DNA of 64,000 bases from contig NZ_FYAU01000013.1 of assembly GCF_900185725.1 (NCBI RefSeq), positions 62,001 to 126,000 of the forward strand, in the 5' to 3' direction. This DNA comes from Stappia sp. TSB10P1A. Lineage in GTDB: Bacteria > Pseudomonadota > Alphaproteobacteria > Rhizobiales > Stappiaceae. Shown piece after piece: positions 21,864 through 31,051 of this stretch. A program made the position numbers and the translations under genes. A model generated the notes under the pieces. The model saw nothing but the letters and a program-made list of their open reading frames with translations, was not told the origin of the DNA and ran no database searches. Each line of letters opens with the position of its first letter. The stretch's first letter is position 1.

Positions 21864-24102
21864 GCGACATCGCCACCTGGCTCTCGCCGGACAGGCGCGC
21901 CTCCGCCTCGGCGATCCGCGCCGACGGCACGGGCCGCGACAGGTAGAAGCCCTGCAGGCGGTCGCAATTGGTCCGCTGCAGGATCATCGCCTGCTGGCGG
22001 GTCTCGATGCCTTCCGCGACCACCTTCATGCCGAGCGCCTCGCCGAGATCGATGATCGTCGACAGGATCGCATGGGCATGCGGGGCGACTTCCAGGTCGG
22101 CGATGAAGGAGCGGTCGATCTTCAGCGTGTCGAAGGGGAAGCGGCGCAGATAGCTGAGGCTCGAATAGCCGACGCCGAAATCGTCGAGGGCAACCCGAAC
22201 ACCCATGTCCTGCACCTGGGTGAGGATCTTGAGAATGTCGATGTCGTTGTCGGCGAAAACCGACTCCGTCACCTCGATCTCCAGCCGCGACGGCTCGAAA
22301 CCGCAGGCCTCAAGCGTGTCGCGCAGATCCTCGATGAAGCGCGGATGGCGGAACTGGGTCGGCGAGACATTGACCGCAAGGCCCAGATGCGGCCAGGCGG
22401 CGGCGTCCTCGCAGGCGCGGCGCAGCACATAGAGGCCGAGATCATTGATGAGGCCGGTTTCCTCGGCGATCGGCACGAAGGTGGACGGGCTGATGACGCC
22501 CATCTCCGCGTCGGTCCAGCGCAGCAGGGCCTCGACGGACAGGACCTTGGTGCCGTCGATGGTGGTCTGCGGCTGATAGACGACGCCGAGCCTGTTGTTG
22601 GTGATGGCCTCGCGCAGCGCATGGGCGAGGTTCTCGCGGGTGCGCACGTGTTCTTCCATGCATGCATCGAAAAACGCCCAGCGGCCGCGACCGCCCGCCT
22701 TTGCCGAATACAGGGCGATGTCGGCCTTGCGGAGCAACTCGCCCATCGACAGGCTGTCGTGCGGGGCGATGGCCGCGCCGACGCTGAGGCTGATATGCAG
22801 ATGGTTGCCGCCGATATACATCGGCACGGCAAACCGGTCCTGAATGCGCTTCAGCATCTGCTCGATGCGCTCGCGGGACTCGCAGCCGGGCAGCAGCAGG
22901 GCGAACTCGTCGCCGCTGATGCGCGCGAGCGTCGCGCCCTCCGGCACCAATACCCGCAGCCGGCGCGCCGCCTCGCGGATCACCTCGTCGCCGGCAGCGT
23001 GTCCGAGCGTGTCGTTGATGTCCTTGAAGTGGTCGAGGTCGATGTAGATGACGCCGAGCAACCCCTTGCCGACCTGCCAGCTTGCCAGTTCCTCGCGGAA
23101 ACTGGTGGCGAAATAGTCGCGATTGGCAAGGCCGGTCAGGCTGTCGTGCAGGGCGGCATGCTGGGCGCGCGCCTCGCTCTCGGCAAGGCGTCGGGTGTTC
23201 TGGCGGGTGTAGTAGAGCACCAGGCCAGTGAGACCGGCGATGGTGGCGGCCAGGAAGAACAGAACCGGCCCGACGCCGTAGAGGATCGAGGAGCCGGGGT
23301 TCTGCGCCTGCCAGACGAGATAGCCGATGGGCGCGTTGCGGGGGTCGCGCAGTTCCATGCTGGCGAACGCGCCATCGGGGTCGGTAACCGACCGCAGGCC
23401 GCGCACGCCGGAGCGCTCGGCCAGCCCCTGGAGCCGCGCGGGATCGAGCTTCTTCAGGCTGATCAGCACCGCGGGTGCGCGGCGGGCGGACAGGAACTGC
23501 TTGAGCTCGGGGCCGATCGCCGTCACCGAAACCAGCGCCGGCACGCCTTCGAAGACCGTCATGCCGGTTTCGTGCAGGGACCGCGTGAAGCCGCTCGGCG
23601 GCCGCTCGATGTAGTAGAGGCCGGACGGCAGGCGGTTGAAGCTGGCGATGAAGCGGGCGCGGACGCCGGCAATGAGCGGCTCGATGTCTTCCAGCAGACC
23701 CGAGGTCTCCTCGACCGGGTGCCGTTTCCCGCGCACGGAGTTGTAGATCGGGCGTCCGTGGATATCGAGAATGACGGCCTGGTCGTGTCCGTAGTTGGAG
23801 AAAAGCCAGAGGCCGACATTGCTGTCGAGCCAGTCGGTGCTCAGCGTCTCGGGACGCGAGTAGAAGAAGGACTGGTCCCAGACCGCTGCGCCCTCCTGTT
23901 CCTTGGCCAGAAGCTCGAGCTGCAGATTGGTACTGCCCTTCAGGAGCGACCGTTCACTGTTGAGGGCGGCGATGTCGGCGGAGCGCGAGGTGTAGACGAT
24001 CAGCGCCACCGAGAAGGCGATGGCGAGCAGAACCAGCCCCACAACGGGGAACAGGATGGCGTTGGCGAGTCGTGTGCCAGTGTCCGTTCGTGTCGCTACC
24101 AT
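21853..24102 (-). CDS. CHASE4-GGDEF-EAL membrane protein (cyclic-di-GMP turnover)
   Basis: 749 residues. TM1 (about 15-37), a periplasmic CHASE4-like sensor (about 55-265) with WDQSFFYSRPETLSTDWLDSN, TM2 (about 275-298), a GGDEF domain whose signature is SGDEF (396-400), and an EAL domain. The EAL domain keeps EALLRW (524 on), NVSPTQF, EVTES, LDDFGVGYSSL, KIDRSF and AEGIET, so it should be an active phosphodiesterase. No RxxD inhibitory site precedes SGDEF. Diguanylate cyclase activity is uncertain. The 3' end overlaps meaB on the other strand. Confidence 0.9.
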   Translation of the reverse strand: MVATRTDTGTRLANAILFPVVGLVLLAIAFSVALIVYTSRSADIAALNSERSLLKGSTNLQLELLAKEQEGAAVWDQSFFYSRPETLSTDWLDSNVGLWLFSNYGHDQAVILDIHGRPIYNSVRGKRHPVEETSGLLEDIEPLIAGVRARFIASFNRLPSGLYYIERPPSGFTRSLHETGMTVFEGVPALVSVTAIGPELKQFLSARRAPAVLISLKKLDPARLQGLAERSGVRGLRSVTDPDGAFASMELRDPRNAPIGYLVWQAQNPGSSILYGVGPVLFFLAATIAGLTGLVLYYTRQNTRRLAESEARAQHAALHDSLTGLANRDYFATSFREELASWQVGKGLLGVIYIDLDHFKDINDTLGHAAGDEVIREAARRLRVLVPEGATLARISGDEFALLLPGCESRERIEQMLKRIQDRFAVPMYIGGNHLHISLSVGAAIAPHDSLSMGELLRKADIALYSAKAGGRGRWAFFDACMEEHVRTRENLAHALREAITNNRLGVVYQPQTTIDGTKVLSVEALLRWTDAEMGVISPSTFVPIAEETGLINDLGLYVLRRACEDAAAWPHLGLAVNVSPTQFRHPRFIEDLRDTLEACGFEPSRLEIEVTESVFADNDIDILKILTQVQDMGVRVALDDFGVGYSSLSYLRRFPFDTLKIDRSFIADLEVAPHAHAILSTIIDLGEALGMKVVAEGIETRQQAMILQRTNCDRLQGFYLSRPVPSARIAEAEARLSGESQVAMSLRA

Positions 24103-24410
24103 GCAGGCCTCTTAAGATCGACCGAAGGTTGCACGGCTCCTGTTAACAAATGACCACCAACAATTGGTTAATCCGTGTAAAGGGCTTTATCGAAAGATCT
24201 TTATTTGACAATGGGTTAGATGGATTGCGCCGAGGCCTGGCAGCGTCCGAGGTCGCCGCCGTCGCCGGGGTCCGGAGATTGACGGATTGCGCGTCCGGGG
24301 AGGGGGCATACATGCTTGGGCACTACGATCTTCCGGGTGCATGGCCCGGCCAGCCCATGACAGGTCGCCAGACCGACCTCCAACACCAGCGAGCCGGAAC
24401 CGATCTTCCG
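24103..24410. other. Intergenic region between divergent GGDEF-EAL and MaoC/PTA genes
   Basis: 308 bases, more AT-rich than its surroundings at 24110-24220, with TTAAC at 24143 and GGTTAAT at 24165. The downstream gene's frame is open back to an ATG at 24150, but those residues have no family character, so I treat the stretch as regulatory. TTGACA occurs at 24205-24210 without a matching -10 at normal spacing. Confidence 0.45.
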
Positions 24411-25823
24411 ATGGACATACGAACAGGCGCCACCAACCGGGACATGGTGGAGAACCGGACTTTCGACGAGATCGCGGCCGGCGACAGCACGATGATGCGC
24501 CGCACCCTGGTCCAGCAGGATATCGACCTGCTGGCGGTGATTTCCGGCGGGGCGATGCCGGGCGGCTCCCTTGTCGGAGGAGGTGCTGCGCCGGGACCGC
24601 TGGTCACTGGCCTGCTGTCGCTGCTGCTGGCGACGGAACTGCCCGGCCCAGGGACGGTGATGACGGCACAGGAACTCTCCTTCCACAGCGGGGTCGCGGC
24701 CGGCGACACGCTGCTGCTGTCGCTCGAGGTGCTGGAGCGGGAGCCGTCAACGCGCGAACTCGTGCTCGCCTGCACCTGCCGGACGGATACGGGGCGGGTG
24801 ATCGCGTCGGGCCGGGTGCGGGTGCAGGCGCCCAAAGAAAAGATCCGCCGTCCGCGCGCGGAACTGCCCGATATCCGGATGAGCCGGCATGAGCGCTTCC
24901 GTGCGCTGATGGCGGAGGCGGCTTCGACCGTGCCGCCAGTCGCCGCTGTCGCGCATCCCTGCAGCGCCTCGGCGATTGCCGCGGTGGCCGAGGCGGCGGA
25001 CGCGGGAATTATCGAACCGGTGCTTGTGGGTGCGCGCAAGAAGATCGAGCAGGCGGCCGCGGAGGCGGGCGTTGCCCTCGACCGGTTCCGCCTGGTGGAG
25101 GCGCCGCACAGCCATGCGGCGGCCGAGGAGGCGGTGGCGCTGGTCAGATGCGGCGAGGCCTCGCTGCTGATGAAGGGCTCGCTGCATACCGACGAGTTGC
25201 TGCGCGCGGTCCTCGACCGGGCGAAGGGGCTGCGAACCGAGCGGCGGCTGTCGCATGTCTATCTGATGGACGTACCGGGGCACCCCCGGCCGCTGCTGGT
25301 GACCGATGCGGCGGTGAACATCGCGCCGGATCTCGCCATCAAGCGCGACATCATCCAGAACGCCATCGATCTCGCCCACGCGATGGGGATTGCACTGCCG
25401 AAGGTGGCGATCCTCTCGGCGGTGGAGACGATCAACCCGAAGCTCGCCTCGACGCTGGATGCCGCTGCCCTGTGCAAGATGGCCGAACGCGGCCAGATCA
25501 CCGGCGGGCTGGTCGACGGGCCGCTGGCGTTCGACAATGCGGTGAACCTGCAGGCGGCACGGGAAAAGGGCATCGTCTCGCCGGTGGCGGGAGAGGCCGA
25601 CATCCTGGTCGTGCCGGACCTTGAGGCCGGAAACATCCTGGCCAAGCAATTGACCTTCCTTGCCGGCGCCGACGCGGCCGGCGTGGTGCTCGGTGCCCGG
25701 GTGCCGATCATCCTGACCAGCCGGGCCGATGCCGAACGCACGCGGCTCGCCTCCTGCGCCGTGGCGGCAAAGCTCGCCCGGGTGCGGATCGCGGTAGCGG
25801 CCGGCGGCGAGGGCTCAGCGTGA
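24411..25823 (+). CDS. MaoC-like / phosphate acetyl(butyryl)transferase fusion protein
   Basis: 470 residues. An N-terminal MaoC-like hotdog domain (about 13-150, ENRTFDEIAAGDS) is fused to a PTA/PTB acyl-phosphate transferase domain (about 165-470) containing KGSLHTDELLRAVLDRAKGL, LSHVYLMDVP and DLAIKRDIIQNAIDLAHAMGI. The family normally shows SGDxNPxH in the hotdog part. Here it reads SGGAMPGG, so the catalytic Asp (Gly47) and His (Gly52) are gone, and only the transferase is likely active. The start could also be ATG 24444. It is coupled by GTGA to ackA. Confidence 0.85.
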   Translation: MDIRTGATNRDMVENRTFDEIAAGDSTMMRRTLVQQDIDLLAVISGGAMPGGSLVGGGAAPGPLVTGLLSLLLATELPGPGTVMTAQELSFHSGVAAGDTLLLSLEVLEREPSTRELVLACTCRTDTGRVIASGRVRVQAPKEKIRRPRAELPDIRMSRHERFRALMAEAASTVPPVAAVAHPCSASAIAAVAEAADAGIIEPVLVGARKKIEQAAAEAGVALDRFRLVEAPHSHAAAEEAVALVRCGEASLLMKGSLHTDELLRAVLDRAKGLRTERRLSHVYLMDVPGHPRPLLVTDAAVNIAPDLAIKRDIIQNAIDLAHAMGIALPKVAILSAVETINPKLASTLDAAALCKMAERGQITGGLVDGPLAFDNAVNLQAAREKGIVSPVAGEADILVVPDLEAGNILAKQLTFLAGADAAGVVLGARVPIILTSRADAERTRLASCAVAAKLARVRIAVAAGGEGSA

Positions 25824-27010
25824 GCGGTGGCCCGACGGTTGGCGCGATCCTGACCCTGAATGCGGGGTCATCGAGCCTCAAGCTGGCGATCTTCGACCTT
25901 GTGGCAAGCGGAGCGTTGCTGCCTTGGCGACGCGGCGAGCTACGTCAGGATGGGGCGGCGCAGCGGTTCCGGCTGAGGGACGCCGATGGCGTGACGATCG
26001 TGAACGAAGTCTGGAGCGAGGCGCGGTTCGATGCCTCGCTCGGGCATCTGCTGGCGCGGATCGACGGGGAACTGGCAGGGCGCAGGCTCATCGGCATCGG
26101 CCACCGGGTGGTGCATGGCGGAGCCGGACACCGGATGCCGGAGGAGGTGACGCCGGAGTTGCTCGCCCTTCTCGGCGAACTGGCGGAACTGGCGCCGCTG
26201 CATGTGCCGCACAACCTGGCGCCGATCCGCGAAATCGCCCTTGCACGGCCGGATATGCGTCAGGTCGTGTGTTTCGACACCGCCTTCCACCGGACGATCC
26301 CCACGGTGGCGACGCGCTTCGCGCTGCCGCGCGAGTTCGAGAGCCGGGGCATTCGCCGCTATGGCTTCCACGGGCTTTCCTACGAATATGTCGCCCGGCG
26401 ACTGGCGGTGCTGTCGCCGCGTCTCTATGCCGGGCGGGTGATCGCCGCGCATCTGGGCAATGGCGCCAGCCTGTGCGCGTTGAAGGGCGGAGAGAGCATC
26501 GACACGACGATGGGCTTCACGGCTCTCGACGGGCTCGTCATGGGGACGCGCTGCGGCGCGCTGGATCCCGGCGCGCTGCTCCATCTGATGCGCTGGGAGG
26601 GGCTGTCCGTCGACGAGGCCGAGCGCCTGCTCTACACGCGCTCCGGCCTGCTGGGCCTGTCAGGCATTTCCAACGACATGCGGGTGTTATTGGAGAGCGG
26701 TGAGCCGGCGGCGGCGGAAGCGGTCGACGTCTTCATTCACCGCATCGTGCGGGAGGCTGGTGCCCTGGCAAGCATTCTCGGTGGGCTCGACGGGCTGGTC
26801 TTCACCGCCGGCATCGGCGAGAACGCGCCGGAAATCCGCGCGCGCGTCTGCGAGCGGCTCGGCTGGCTGGGCTTGCGTCTCGACGAGACGGCGAACGCGG
26901 ACGGTGCGGAGATCATCTCGGCGCCGGACAGCGCGGTTGAGGTTCGGGTGATCGCCACGGACGAAGAGGCGATGATCGCGGAACATGTCCGCGATCTGCC
27001 GGCAGCGTGA
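25820..27010 (+). CDS. ackA: Acetate (or butyrate) kinase
   Basis: 396 residues, ASKHA acetokinase family. Motifs are LTLNAGSSSLKLAIFD, RRYGFHGLSYEYVARRL, HLGNGASLCALKGG, TMGFTALDGLVMGTRCGALDPG and FTAGIGENAPEIRARVC. It makes ATP and acetate from acetyl phosphate, or the reverse. The GTG start lies inside the stop of the phosphotransacylase gene (GTGA at 25820-25823), so the two enzymes form an acyl-CoA to acyl-phosphate to acid pair. Substrate chain length is not certain. Confidence 0.93.
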   Translation: MSGGPTVGAILTLNAGSSSLKLAIFDLVASGALLPWRRGELRQDGAAQRFRLRDADGVTIVNEVWSEARFDASLGHLLARIDGELAGRRLIGIGHRVVHGGAGHRMPEEVTPELLALLGELAELAPLHVPHNLAPIREIALARPDMRQVVCFDTAFHRTIPTVATRFALPREFESRGIRRYGFHGLSYEYVARRLAVLSPRLYAGRVIAAHLGNGASLCALKGGESIDTTMGFTALDGLVMGTRCGALDPGALLHLMRWEGLSVDEAERLLYTRSGLLGLSGISNDMRVLLESGEPAAAEAVDVFIHRIVREAGALASILGGLDGLVFTAGIGENAPEIRARVCERLGWLGLRLDETANADGAEIISAPDSAVEVRVIATDEEAMIAEHVRDLPAA

Positions 27011-27028
27011 GATAGGGACCGTGTCCCG

Positions 27029-27427
27029 TCAGGCGACGACGAGAGCGGCCGCCTTGAGTTCGTCGGAGATCTCTTCCGCTTCGCGGGCAACCTGCTCCAC
27101 GGCTTCGGAGGTAACCTCGGGAACGAGATTGGCGTTGCGGAAGGCTTCCCGCGCGTAGTCCTCGACGGCCTCGCTGCAGAATTCGGTGCAGGCCGAGACA
27201 ACCTCGCCCGGCTCACGCGCCTGCAACAGCCGTTCGGCGAGACGCATGTCCTTCTCGATCCGCAGGCGAAGGAAGTCGACCATCTCGACCTGGCGCTCCA
27301 GCGTCGCGCGCAATGCCTCGGACTGCATCCGCCCGACGAGCAGCATCGGGTTGCAGTAGACGGTCTCGAAAGGCGTGAGGGACACGTTGACGGCGTCCTC
27401 GGAAACGGTCTTGCGGGTCTTGGCCAC
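27029..27427 (-). CDS. Phasin-family protein
   Basis: 132 residues from a GTG at 27427, which has a GGGAGG ribosome site upstream. Almost entirely amphipathic helix, it follows the phasin pattern: MQSEALRATLERQVEMVDFLRLRIEKDMRLAERLLQAREPGEV, then FCSEAVEDYAREAFR. Phasins coat polyhydroxyalkanoate granules. It converges on ackA with an 18-base gap, and the shared theme of short-chain acyl-CoA storage and disposal fits. The family assignment is from pattern only. Confidence 0.7.
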   Translation of the reverse strand: MAKTRKTVSEDAVNVSLTPFETVYCNPMLLVGRMQSEALRATLERQVEMVDFLRLRIEKDMRLAERLLQAREPGEVVSACTEFCSEAVEDYAREAFRNANLVPEVTSEAVEQVAREAEEISDELKAAALVVA

Positions 27428-27673
27428 TCTTCTGTTCCCTCCCTGTTGGCCGGTGCCGTTCGGCGTCCGGCAAAGTGCGGTCGTCCACGACCGCTCGTCC
27501 AGCATAGACCTCGCATGTGGCAGAACGTTGATGCAGGTCAACGACGATGTGCGACAGGGTGTCGCTACGTAAGACTCGCAGGGTCCGCCGGCGGTCGGGT
27601 GGTCCGCCGATGGCATCTCGGCCGCGGCGCGTGCCGCATCACGGTGGCAGAAGCCGGCGGTCCTTGTCCTCGA

Positions 27674-28561
27674 TCAAGGGTCGAGGGCGGCAGGCCGCGC
27701 GCCGCTGCGGTATCCCACGACGAGACAGGAGGCGATGATCAATCCGGCCCCGGCCATGGCGACAGCGTCCGGGATTTCGCCAAAGGCGAAATAGGCGATT
27801 GCGGCGCTGAAGGGCAGGCGTGCGAAGTCGAACTGCATCACCGTGCTGGCCGGTGCGGCCCGGAAGGCGAGAAGCATGGTCACGCGCCCGGTGTACATCA
27901 GGCCGGCGATCAGGGCGATCCAGACCAGCGTGGCGACCGAGGGCAGCCCCCATACCCAGACGGCCGGCAGGAAGCCGACCAGCATCGGGCTCAGCGTCAT
28001 CATGGCGGCGGCGCGGCGGGTGCTGTCCACGCCCATGATCTGTTTCGACAGGATGTAGAGACCGGACATGCCGACGGTCGCCAGGAGCACCGCGATCGTG
28101 CCGCCATCGACGACGGCAAAGCCCGGCTTGACGATCAGCAGCACGCCGAGAAACCCGGCGAAGATCGCGGCCCAACCGAGCGGATGCACCTGTTCGCCGA
28201 AGAGCAGACCCGCACAGGCGGTGACGATGATCGGCGCCGCGAAGCTGATGGCGGTCGCCTCGGCAAGCGGCACATGGGCGAGGGCGTAGAACCACGACAG
28301 GTTGGAAAACCCGCCGAAGGCGGCCGCGATCACGTAAAGCCTTATGCGCCGCGTGCGGTGCTGCGGCGGGGCCGGAAGCCGCAGCGCGGGCCAGACCAGC
28401 AGGAAGATGGCGGCGTTGGTCAGGAAGCCGATCTGGAAAGGATGCAGGTCGGAGGCCACCTTCGGGATCACTGCGTTGCCGCAGGAGATGCAGGCCGTGC
28501 TCAGGATCATCCAGCAGATGCCATGACGCACCGTGGCGTGCGCCGGAAGGAGGCTGTTCAT
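27674..28561 (-). CDS. EamA-family (DMT) transporter 1
   Basis: 295 residues, about ten transmembrane helices in two EamA repeats (residues about 14-145 and 155-285). Repeat features include AFGGFSNLSWFYALAHVPLAEATAISFAAPI and RAAPASTVMQFDFARLPFSAAIAYFAFGEIPD. Such proteins usually export amino acids or metabolites; the substrate is unknown. It is downstream of the GntR-FCD gene on the same strand but 310 bases away. An ATTGAATACAAT element 100 bases before the start suggests its own regulated promoter. Confidence 0.88.
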   Translation of the reverse strand: MNSLLPAHATVRHGICWMILSTACISCGNAVIPKVASDLHPFQIGFLTNAAIFLLVWPALRLPAPPQHRTRRIRLYVIAAAFGGFSNLSWFYALAHVPLAEATAISFAAPIIVTACAGLLFGEQVHPLGWAAIFAGFLGVLLIVKPGFAVVDGGTIAVLLATVGMSGLYILSKQIMGVDSTRRAAAMMTLSPMLVGFLPAVWVWGLPSVATLVWIALIAGLMYTGRVTMLLAFRAAPASTVMQFDFARLPFSAAIAYFAFGEIPDAVAMAGAGLIIASCLVVGYRSGARPAALDP

Positions 28562-28871
28562 GGGCGTAAACGGACCAGTTGGAGCGGACTGCCGACAGGG
28601 CAGGCGGGAACATCGACGGCACGCCGGCCACTCGGGCCGACAGGCGGACGTCCCGTTCAGATTGAATACAATATTTGAAAAGGCAAGATAAATGTGTGCA
28701 ACTTCGGCGGTTGCGAGACGCCTCTCGCCGGCGGCCGGACAAGGGCTTCGGTGCGGCGGATGGTCGATCGCGCGGGTATTGCCGCGCGGCCGGGCAGGCG
28801 CCTGGGACGCGTCGGGAGGATGGAGGTGCGGAAGGGCCCTCGTTCCTGGGGCCGGGCCCTGGGGCAGGGCC
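28562..28871. other. Region between gntR stop and EamA transporter 1 start
   Basis: 310 bases. The part nearest the transporter (28655-28695) is strongly AT-rich and carries the candidate operator at 28661-28672. The part nearest gntR has AGGGCCCT at 28833-28840 and 28866-28873, with another GGGCCC at 28854-28859, giving alternative GC hairpins just after the gntR stop. These may act as a terminator, but there is no T-run. No gene was seen. Confidence 0.5.
28661..28672. promoter_or_regulatory. Candidate GntR-FCD operator before EamA transporter 1
   Basis: ATTGAATACAAT, inverted half-sites ATTG and CAAT around AATA, occurs identically at 41296-41307. The position is 100 bases before the transporter start codon. 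FCD regulators commonly bind AT-rich TTGTATACAA-like palindromes. Assignment to the neighbouring GntR is inference. Confidence 0.5.
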
Positions 28872-29588
28872 CTAGACCGCGACCATCCGGCCCTTGCTGC
28901 GCGGGCGCCGCCGCTCGGCTTCGGACATTTCCTGCTCGCGGAAATACTCCAGCATGCGCTGGGAGCCGCGGCGGACATGCTCCTGCGACAGGGCTTCGGC
29001 ACGGGCGCCCTGGCCCTGCAGGATCGCCTTGAGGATGTACTCGTGATCCTCGTGGGCGCGGGCGATGAAGGCGAAGTCGAAGACGTCGCGTTTGATCGTC
29101 TCGATGCGCGGCAGATTGCGGGTGCGGTCGAGCATCTCCGCCAGGTGCTCGTTGCGCGCGGCGCAAATGATCGCCTGGTGGAAGGCGTTGTTGAGGTCGC
29201 TCAGCTTGCGGATCGCGTCGGGTCCGTCGGGTCCGCGGGCGATCACCTCGTCCGTTTCCGCGACGAGGCGATGCAGGGTGCCGCGGGCCTCGTCGCTGAC
29301 GCCGGCCTCGGCGGCAAGGCGGGCCGCCAGCCCTTCCAGCGAGCTGCGCACGTCATACACGCCGGCGATGTAGTCCGCGTTGAAGGCGCGGACAACGAAG
29401 CCGGCATTGGGCCGATAGACGACGAGACCGTCGCTCGCCAGATGGTTCAGCGCCGCGCGCACGGGGGTGCGCGAGGTGCCGAGTTCCGACGCGAGATCGA
29501 CCTCGTTGAGCCGCGAGCCGGGTTCGTAGTGCCCGTTGATCAGGCGCTCCCGCAGTTTCGTCTTCACTTCCTGACCGCGCGTTGCCAC
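28872..29588 (-). CDS. GntR-family regulator with FCD domain
   Basis: 238 residues. N-terminal winged helix-turn-helix (about 8-70, LNEVDLASELGTSRTPVRAALNHLASDGLV) and C-terminal FCD ligand/metal domain (about 78-215, with LNNAFHQAIICAARNEHL). FCD regulators typically respond to small organic acids or amino-acid-like effectors and repress catabolic operons. It is last in the amidase/ABC cluster, 110 bases after amidase 1. TACAA-type motifs in that gap (29630-29639, 29687-29698) suggest autoregulation. Confidence 0.9.
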   Translation of the reverse strand: MATRGQEVKTKLRERLINGHYEPGSRLNEVDLASELGTSRTPVRAALNHLASDGLVVYRPNAGFVVRAFNADYIAGVYDVRSSLEGLAARLAAEAGVSDEARGTLHRLVAETDEVIARGPDGPDAIRKLSDLNNAFHQAIICAARNEHLAEMLDRTRNLPRIETIKRDVFDFAFIARAHEDHEYILKAILQGQGARAEALSQEHVRRGSQRMLEYFREQEMSEAERRRPRSKGRMVAV

Positions 29589-29629
29589 CTGGTTCTCCCT
29601 GACCCATCGTCTTGTTGCGAGTGGGCTGC

Positions 29630-29698
29630 CTTATACAAGCTGGAGCCAGGGCTGGCAACGTACGCAATCCGACCAAGTGTTGCCCTGTTGTATTCCGA
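29630..29698. promoter_or_regulatory. Two partial operator-like motifs in the gntR promoter
   Basis: CTTATACAAG (29630-29639) and, read on the reverse strand, TCGGAATACAAC (29687-29698) share the TACAA core with ATTGAATACAAT; the second matches 8 of 12 positions. They lie 42 and 99 bases before the gntR start. Confidence 0.35.
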
Positions 29699-31009
29699 TC
29701 AGGCGACCAGTTTGTCGTCGAGGGCCGGGGCGATGGCCTCGGCGATGGCGAGCATGCGGGCATCCGACAGCCGGGGTCCGACGATCTGCACGCCGACGGG
29801 CAGCCCGTTCGGTCCGCTGTGGCAGGGAATGGCAACGCAGGGCGCATGCAGCAGGGTCCACATTGCATTCATCACCCAGTTGCCGGTGGTGTCCAGACCG
29901 GGAGGCGCCTCGCCGGGCGCGGCGAGCGTCACGATGGCGTCGAGCTGACCGCCGAACAATCCGTCGAAAAGCGCTCGGCAGCGGGCGGCAAGATTGACGA
30001 AGCCGAGATAGGTTTCCGGTGTGATGCCCTCGCGGTTCTCCACCTTGTCCCGGAAGTCCTGGTGCAGGAGGGCATGGCCCGAGAGATATTCGGCGAGGAA
30101 CTGTGCTCGTCCCTCCATCGTCATGATCGCCCACTGGGCGTCGTTGAGGGCGGAGAACTCCTCGGGCAGGTCGAGATCGAAGACTGTCGCGCCGGCCCCG
30201 CCCAGACGCCGGCCGGCGAGTTCCAGCGCCTCGACGCCTTCCGCTGCCGCATGGCTCCAGTTGTGGCTGCGGACGACGCCGATCTTCAGCGCGCCGATGC
30301 TCTCCGGCTCCGCATCGTCGATGCCGGGAAGGCGGAAGGCCTTCGCCACCAGGGTGAGATCCTTCGGCGAGCGCCCATACCAGCCGAGCGTGTCGAGCGA
30401 GGGCGAATATTGCCGCGCGCCGGACCACGAGACGACCCCGAGGGTGGGCTTCAAGGCATAGACGCCGTTGAACGAGGCGGGCCGGATCAGCGAACCGCCG
30501 GTCTGGGTGCCAAGGGCGAGCGGCACCTGAAAGTCGCCGACCGCCGCGCCCGATCCCGAGGACGAGCCGCCCGGCGTGGTGCCCGGCTTCATCGGGTGAT
30601 GGGTCAGGGCCTTGCGACCTCCGGCGGCGAACTCCACCGTGTCGGTCTTGCCGAGGACGAGGCCGCCGGTGGCCCGGATGACCCTGACGCAATCCGCGTC
30701 ATGGCTCGGCCGGTTGTCGAAATAGGCCGGCGAGTTGTTGGTGGTCGGCATGTCCGCCGTGTCGATCATGTCCTTGATGCCGAAGGGCAGGCCATGAAGG
30801 GGCCCGAGCGAGCCGCGCGCGACGCGGATCTTGTCGAGTTCGCGGGCGCGCCGGATCGCAGCGTCCGGATCGACATAGGTCCACGCCTTGACCGCCGGGT
30901 CCCGCTCGCTGATGCGGGTGAGACAGGATCGGGTCAGGTCCTCGACGCTCAGTTCGCCCTTTTCGATGAGGCGGGCCGCCTCGCTTGCAGTCAGTCGACA
31001 GGCTTCCAT
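29699..31009 (-). CDS. Amidase-signature family amidase 1
   Basis: 436 residues with the full Ser-cisSer-Lys triad: Lys79 (FGIKDM), Ser149 (PGGSSSGSG) and nucleophile Ser173 (TQTGGSLIRPAS). It hydrolyses a carbon-nitrogen amide bond; the substrate is unknown. It differs from amidases 2 and 3 in being shorter, with an unrelated C-terminus ending DDKLVA. It follows the 65-residue AtzG/GatC-like gene by 42 bases, so the two may form a heteromeric enzyme. It is cytoplasmic, with no signal peptide. Confidence 0.9.
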   Translation of the reverse strand: MEACRLTASEAARLIEKGELSVEDLTRSCLTRISERDPAVKAWTYVDPDAAIRRARELDKIRVARGSLGPLHGLPFGIKDMIDTADMPTTNNSPAYFDNRPSHDADCVRVIRATGGLVLGKTDTVEFAAGGRKALTHHPMKPGTTPGGSSSGSGAAVGDFQVPLALGTQTGGSLIRPASFNGVYALKPTLGVVSWSGARQYSPSLDTLGWYGRSPKDLTLVAKAFRLPGIDDAEPESIGALKIGVVRSHNWSHAAAEGVEALELAGRRLGGAGATVFDLDLPEEFSALNDAQWAIMTMEGRAQFLAEYLSGHALLHQDFRDKVENREGITPETYLGFVNLAARCRALFDGLFGGQLDAIVTLAAPGEAPPGLDTTGNWVMNAMWTLLHAPCVAIPCHSGPNGLPVGVQIVGPRLSDARMLAIAEAIAPALDDKLVA

Positions 31010-31051
31010 GGCAGTCCTCGTGCAACAGAGAGAGGTTTGACGGGCAGGGCG

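Noticed and set aside
24150-24410. Upstream extension of the MaoC/phosphotransacylase protein by 87 residues
   Set aside because: No conserved character and no ribosome site at 24150. Family members begin near ENRTFDEI, so the later start is preferred.
27015-27027. GGGAC/GTCCC hairpin between ackA and the phasin gene as a terminator
   Set aside because: Only a 5-bp stem with a 3-base loop and no T-run on either strand.
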